Assembly: GCF_004337985.1 (NCBI RefSeq)
Contig: NW_021940918.1
Span: 2,170,001-2,234,000, forward strand
Direction: 5' to 3'
Source of the DNA: Pyricularia pennisetigena
Taxonomy: Eukaryota; Ascomycota; Sordariomycetes; Magnaporthales; Pyriculariaceae
Length of the DNA stretch: 64,000 nt
Shown: piece after piece, positions 59,101-64,000 of the stretch
How the letters are laid out: each line of letters begins with the position of its first letter
Numbering within the stretch: position 1 is the stretch's first letter
Translations under genes and position numbers: made by a program
The notes under the pieces: model-generated
The model's input: the letters and a program-made list of their open reading frames with translations, nothing else
Databases searched by the model: none
What the model was told of the DNA's origin: nothing

Positions 59101-59414
59101 TGCTGACCGCACGCACAAATTTCTTGATCAATCACAGGACGGCCGGAGCACGCTTATGCAACCAAGCATCCGAAGTTCCATGACTGGAAGCGTTTCCCTG
59201 AACTCAACGACATCACCTTACGCGCAGACTAATACCCATCCATGTCTTTGCTGCAAGAGACCGCACTTCTTGCGACACTGATAAGTGTCGAGCTAGTCGG
59301 TGTGAGGTAGTAGGTGTGTGGCGGATTCTGGACGCGACTGCAGAAACTTGAACAAGACAAAAAAAAAAAAAAAAACGGCGGTACGGTACTCTCTTATGTT
59401 CCGGTCGCCTCGCC
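56149..59414. other. 3.3-kb divergent intergenic region
   Basis: Between the phosphatase start (-) and the DDHD gene start (+); it should hold both promoters. I examined the short ORFs on both strands and found none with recognisable sequence. No tRNA B box or transposon terminus was seen. An unannotated short gene or long non-coding RNA cannot be excluded. Confidence 0.45.
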
Positions 59415-62400
59415 ATGTCATTCAGCAGGCAGAAAAGCCATAGCCACGGGCCCGGCTGCCGTCTAGCGCCCTTGAGCTATCCTCCCGAGACAAACCCAGA
59501 ATTACACGGCATCCCGCCACTTGTGGCCCAATTCTTCTACTCTTCCGTCATACCCATCGATGACCCTCTTGCACTGGCAGCTGCGCCTGACGCCAAGTCC
59601 TCGAAACCGAATCCTCCACGGCCGTTCTCGCAGGGTGACAACAACTCGCTCGAGAAAGCATGGCTTTCCCTCGCCTCGGACGAAGATCGACGAGACCACC
59701 GTGATGCTTTGAAAAGCCGAAGCCCAAGCCCATCCTCTGCACGGACCGATCAAAAGAAAATCGATGCCATCTGCAAACATCTATTACGCAAACATGTCGA
59801 GAAACACAGGAAGGAAGGTCTGGTTCTCGCCGCTGCAACACAGGAAGAGGCAGCGACATGCTGTGTCGAACTTCGCATCGACGCCTCCAACGAGCTTAGG
59901 CGAGCTTTTTGTGCCCTCGTCCGCAAACGTCGGAAAGGACTTGACGAAGACACCATGATTCAAGCTGTGATGTTAGAGTTAGAGAAGGCATTATCACCCG
60001 AAGAATCACCTACTCAGCCCAACCGAGCCAAGTCTGCGAGTATCTCTTCGACCACACCCATTACCATTGGATCCATACCATCAATACTCAATAATGAGCC
60101 TGGTTCGGCTCCATCGAGCCTACCGGCTACCAGAATCGGAAGGCCAGAGCGTCGAACAAAAGGAGATAGTGAGACAGAAAGTAGACGGTCGAGCATTAGT
60201 AGGGCGAATGCGGTGTCCCTTGGTATGACCAAGGTATCGACAGCAGCGCCAAAACCACCAATCGTAGATGATGGAATTGCAGGCAAGCCTTTTGTGCGAG
60301 TTGCCACACCGGAAATTCCCGTGGGATCGTCCAGTCCAGGGTTGTCGTCGCTACTGAAGGCGACCGATAATGCCTCGAAACCCCCATCAAGGGACGGGAA
60401 AGTCTTGGACCCAGGGCAGGTGTCGGAGAATCCGAATCAAGAATCAGCAAATGGATTGCCAGTTGAGGACGACAGGACATGGGAGCTTCGTGGTCAACCA
60501 GTTGAGGTCCCCGTGGGCGTTTCTCGTCTACACATGGTCTCACTTCCAGTACTGCAAATGAAGCCGATATATTGGTCGCCAGTCAATGATATCAGTATTG
60601 TGCTCAGAGCTACTTGGTTCTACAGGTGAGTCTAGGACCAGAGCTCTCGATGCTGTCCGGCCTTGTCTCTTGCCATCAAATTCACAATTACTGACAAGAG
60701 ATGCCGTCGTCCAGGGACACCATGACTCCTGTTGAGCCGCAAGCTGCCAATCAACTAGAGTCAGGGTACCGAGAGCTCCAACCTTGGACCGAGGCATGGA
60801 GTGACGAGCTCCGCTGTGCTATTGATGTCGGTGCTTTGGGTGAAGAGAAAGTTGTGCAGCCTCTTTGGCCGCAACCTGTACAGAACAAACAGAACAAACC
60901 ACAGGAAGACGATCTTCCCACTCCTGAGCCCAGTATATCGGATGATCCGCACTGCGCTGCTCGATGTTTTCGTGGAGAGGCCGCTGCCGAAGGGACCCTC
61001 GAAGCCGTCCAGAAACCACACGGAAACGTGCAAAAGAGCCATGCCAACTATTATGTTTTGTACAAAAACTCGCGCGAAGCATTTCTGCTCAAACCCAGCC
61101 TCAAGCCTTCTGCATACTACGGACGCAGGCCGGTCAGCAAGATCGTCAAGGGAACCGATGTGGGCACGCCTGTGGTCCGGGGATTTGATAGGGATGCATG
61201 GATCCGTCTGCACGAGCGCCCCACAAGCAAGTCCGTGGCTGCTGAGGCCCAAGTACAATCGCGAGGCTCAGCGCCTCAGACAACGGCAGGCGTGACGTGT
61301 TTTGCTTGCCAGGCTGATCTTGATCGCTGGCGTGTCAACGACCTTGTTCTTGTTGCTCACGGCATCGGCCAGAAGTTTGCTGAGAGGGTTGAGAGCTTTC
61401 ATTTTACACATGCCATCAATGCTTTCCGACGGGCTGTGAACGTGGAGTTGGGCAACGAGCAGCTGCGCCAGGCCATGGGTAATGGTCCAGGCGGCAAGAA
61501 CGGCATCATGGTGTTGCCAGTCAATTGGCGTCACAAGCTCTCGTTAGAGGACGGAGGACCAATGCAAGACACCGATGGGGCAACACCTGCGACCGATGGC
61601 TTCAATCTCAAGGACATTGAACCAAAGACGATCCCAGCCGTCCGAAGCATGATCTCTGATATTATGTTTGACATACCTTTCTACATGTCTCATCATAAGC
61701 CCAAAATGGTACACGCACTCGTTGGCGAGGCAAACAGGGTCTACCGCTTGTGGTGTGACAACAACCCGGGGTTTGCGGAGCAAGGCCGCGTACATCTCAT
61801 TGCTCATTCTTTGGGCAGCGTTATGGCACTCGAAGTGCTGTCAAATCAGCCCACCAAGACACCGCCCATGAACGACTTAGACCTGGACAATACCCGGCAT
61901 TTTGCGTTTGACACGATCAACCTGTTCCTCCTCGGTAGCCCGGCAGGCTTCTTTCTACTTCTCGAGCGCGGCCAGCTGGTGCCCCGACGAGGTCGACTCA
62001 AGCCAGGCGCGGATCCTGCAGATGTCACGGCCAGCGATGTCGTTTCTGAGCAAGGCCAGTTTGGCTGCCTTGCAGTGAACAACATCTACAACATCCTTGC
62101 ACGAGAGGATCCGATTGCATACCTACTTAACGGAACCATAGACCCGGTGTATGCTGCAAGTCTAAAGACCGCCTACGTGCCCACCACCAATGTTGGCATG
62201 TTGCAGTCGATTGGCAACGGGATCAAAGGATTATGGGGCGGCGGGACGAGCAACATTCACCAACAAGCCGGTGCGGCGGCAGCACCCGTGCGGCCATCCC
62301 CCAGCATGCGTTTGCCCTCACAGCTTGAGCTGGAGGTGCACGACTTCACCCGCGAGGAGATTGCCGAGCGCAAAGCATATCTGCTGAACGACAATGGACA

Positions 62401-62605
62401 GATAGACTACTACCTACGTTCCGGGGGTGGGCCCTTAGAGATACAGTATCTCAACATGCTCAGCGCTCACAGCAGCTACTGGACCAGTCCTGACTTGGTG
62501 CGGATGCTTTGCATGGAGATTGGCAGGAAACCTGGCCGCTCCAATACCTACCCGGGAATGCGGGCACAGAAGGCAACCAAGCGGATGGTTCCAAGCTCGA
62601 ACTGA
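59415..62605 (+). CDS. DDHD-domain phospholipase (intracellular PLA1 type)
   Basis: Two exons, 59415..60625 and 60715..62605 (89-bp intron, AG|GTGAGT...CCAG), give 1,033 aa. The N-terminal third is a family-typical start (PPLVAQFFYSSVIPIDDPLA) followed by charged and Ser/Pro-rich linker. WFYR-DTMTPVEP spans the splice. Downstream are LVLVAHGIGQKF and the nucleophile elbow HLIAHSLGSVMAL (Ser near residue 768; the GxSxG Gly is Ala here). The DDHD domain (about residues 780-1015) follows, with LLGSPAGFF, GQIDYYLR and a final YLNMLSAHSSYWTSPDL. It corresponds to fungal Ddl1 and animal DDHD1/2, which hydrolyse phospholipids such as cardiolipin or phosphatidic acid. Convergent with RAD3, 216 bp apart. 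Confidence 0.94.
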
Positions 62606-62821
62606 GGCACTGAACCTATGCTTATTTTTTCATTTGATTTTTTTCCTCTCCCTTGATTCTCCTTGTTTTCATTCTTGCAACTTCCAGGCATACGTGCCAA
62701 TTGGTCACCGGCTAACAGAACTGGCCCTTTTAATACAGCCTTCTAAATTCACCTGTAGACAAACAATATAGATATCCAGGGCACAGCGGCGCAAGTTATG
62801 CGACCTGGGAGCCCCTTAAAT

Positions 62822-64000
62822 TTAAGCATCTAGCTGCATCATATCCCTTTCTGCAGCATCATCCATTTCGTAGTCTTCGTCCTCCTCGATCACCCTGACG
62901 TTAACGGCCTGTCCGTTGGCTGCTTTCCCTTGCGCCGCCTGCAATTCTCGGATCATGTCGTTCTCGACCTTTGCCTGATGCTTCTTCAGGTCCTCAATGG
63001 TCCATCGACTCACCCCATCTTGTTCCTCGGCCCGGAAAGGCTGAGCCATGGACTTTAAGAACTTGCGGGCCGCGCTGACAGCCATGTCGGTGCTCATGTT
63101 GACATCGCTCTCTGCCAGGGCCTGGTTGATCCACTTGGGCAGCTGGGGTCGCTTCTTGGGGAATCGACGGTCAGCGAGTACCATGATACCGTAGTCATCC
63201 TTTCCACGCAGCACACGACCCAGACACTGTGCCGCGTGACGCATGGCATCAAAGGAGAGAAAGTCGTTCTCGCGGATACGGTACGTCTCGCGTAGGAACT
63301 CGAGGCGCGCTTTGAGGATCAACGACTCGGTGTACTGGAACGGGACTCCGATACACAGCACCGTCCGGCCGTACTGGTGGTCAAAATCGATGCCTTCCGA
63401 GACCTTGCCTCGAGCGACGCAGAGCATGATGGCACCGGTGCCGTTGCAGCAAGCCGTCCGGTACGTTTCGAGAGCCACAGCCGTCTCCTGCGCGTCAGGC
63501 GTCTCGACCAGGATCAGCTTGTACTTCCAGATCTCGTCCAAGATCTTCATGCCCTGCCACATGCTGATGATCGACTCCATGTAGAAATACGACGGGAAAA
63601 AGACGACCATGCCATCTGGCGTGATCTTGGCAAACTCGGTCAACAATTGACCGTAGTTTCGCACTACGGCCGGATCATTTCTCACGGCGAAGCTACTTGA
63701 GATGGAAGCCTGGTCGCTTCCTTTTGTAACTATCATCGGCAGAAAGGAACGCCGAGCCAGGGTCATGGTATATGACTCCTGCACAACAGCGTCGAACCCA
63801 AGCATCTTTGGATACATCTCCAGAGGCGACAAGGTTCCAGAAGTGATGATGACAGTCTTGAAGCGCTCAAAGACGGGTTTGATGGCAATCGCTGCGTCCA
63901 GGCACGTAAAATGGAGGACTGGGTTTGGGATTTGAGACTTTTCGCTCTCGTATGGCTCCAGCAGCAAAAGGAAACCTTTGTCGTAGGTTGCTACTAGAGT
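62822..64000 (-). CDS. RAD3: RAD3/XPD DNA helicase of TFIIH, C-terminal part (cut by window edge)
   Basis: The minus-strand frame is open from the window edge (64000) to the TAA at 62822, about 392 codons. It begins LVATYDKGFLLLLEPYES and contains the C-terminal helicase motifs of the XPD/RAD3 superfamily-2 group: TSGTLSPLEMYPKMLGF, VARGKVSEGIDFDHQYGR (motif V) and QCLGRVLRGKDDYG (motif VI, with catalytic arginines). An acidic tail (IEEDEDYEMDD) follows. The protein is the 5'-3' helicase of TFIIH in transcription initiation and nucleotide excision repair. The Walker A, iron-sulfur and Arch regions lie to the right of the window. No intron is visible in this part. Confidence 0.95.
   Translation of the reverse strand, partial: TLVATYDKGFLLLLEPYESEKSQIPNPVLHFTCLDAAIAIKPVFERFKTVIITSGTLSPLEMYPKMLGFDAVVQESYTMTLARRSFLPMIVTKGSDQASISSSFAVRNDPAVVRNYGQLLTEFAKITPDGMVVFFPSYFYMESIISMWQGMKILDEIWKYKLILVETPDAQETAVALETYRTACCNGTGAIMLCVARGKVSEGIDFDHQYGRTVLCIGVPFQYTESLILKARLEFLRETYRIRENDFLSFDAMRHAAQCLGRVLRGKDDYGIMVLADRRFPKKRPQLPKWINQALAESDVNMSTDMAVSAARKFLKSMAQPFRAEEQDGVSRWTIEDLKKHQAKVENDMIRELQAAQGKAANGQAVNVRVIEEDEDYEMDDAAERDMMQLDA

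Overview
The window looks like a piece of a filamentous ascomycete nuclear genome (Pezizomycotina, probably a Sordariomycete; the species cannot be fixed from sequence alone). The evidence is: short introns (89-160 bp) with GT..AG borders; fungal gene families such as a PPS1-type dual-specificity phosphatase, a CE15 glucuronoyl esterase, a HOL1-like MFS transporter and a secreted M28 aminopeptidase; and a sharp two-part composition. Positions 1 to about 36,610 are very AT-rich and consist almost wholly of nested, decayed transposable elements. From about 36,620 to 64,000 the DNA is GC-balanced and carries ordinary genes. The decay has the signature of repeat-induced point mutation (RIP): most in-frame stops are TAA/TAG where CAA/CAG is expected, and catalytic or metal-binding residues are changed by C-to-T or G-to-A (YLDD to YLND, zinc-knuckle His/Cys to Tyr).

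Left part (1-36,610). At least four element families are interleaved. (1) Copia-A: a 3' internal end plus LTR at 1-902, a solo LTR at 19,123-19,761, and two nested LTRs at 31,690-33,014. Its ~650-bp LTR carries a tRNA-like segment with A and B boxes. (2) Copia-B: LTRs of ~555 bp, a RIPped element on the minus strand (12,385-20,679), and a second truncated one (20,680-31,689). (3) A Ty3/gypsy element on the plus strand (21,632-29,418) with 188-bp LTRs and a perfect AAAAC target duplication, inserted into the second Copia-B. Its 3' third holds a 120-bp tandem repeat and an apparent antisense reading frame. (4) A non-autonomous ~1.85-kb family with 9-bp target duplications, TAGTCTCAG ends, hairpin-forming termini and subterminal palindromes. 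It has five bounded copies (1,516-5,237; 1,981-3,826; 6,512-8,371; 10,469-12,326; 34,595-36,455) and several fragments. I call it MULE-like. In the middle sits an uninterrupted 178-codon ORF (9,367-9,903) with a signal-peptide-like start, a possible RIP-escaped effector-type gene.

Right part (36,620-64,000). In order: secreted M28 aminopeptidase (-); HOL1-like MFS transporter (-) with an apparent one-base frameshift near its 3' end; FAD-dependent phenol-hydroxylase-like monooxygenase (+); conserved-looking PPxY protein of unknown function (+); CE15 glucuronoyl esterase (+); UTP15 (+); PPS1-like phosphatase (-); DDHD phospholipase (+); and the C-terminal part of the RAD3/XPD helicase (-), running off the right edge. 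Exon structures were derived by hand from splice motifs and reading-frame continuity.

Functionally, the right part mixes housekeeping genes (UTP15 in rRNA processing, RAD3/XPD in TFIIH) with accessory or secreted functions (aminopeptidase, CE15, MFS transporter, monooxygenase) that lie closer to the transposon block. The MFS transporter and the monooxygenase face away from a shared 2.4-kb interval. I see no complete secondary-metabolite cluster.
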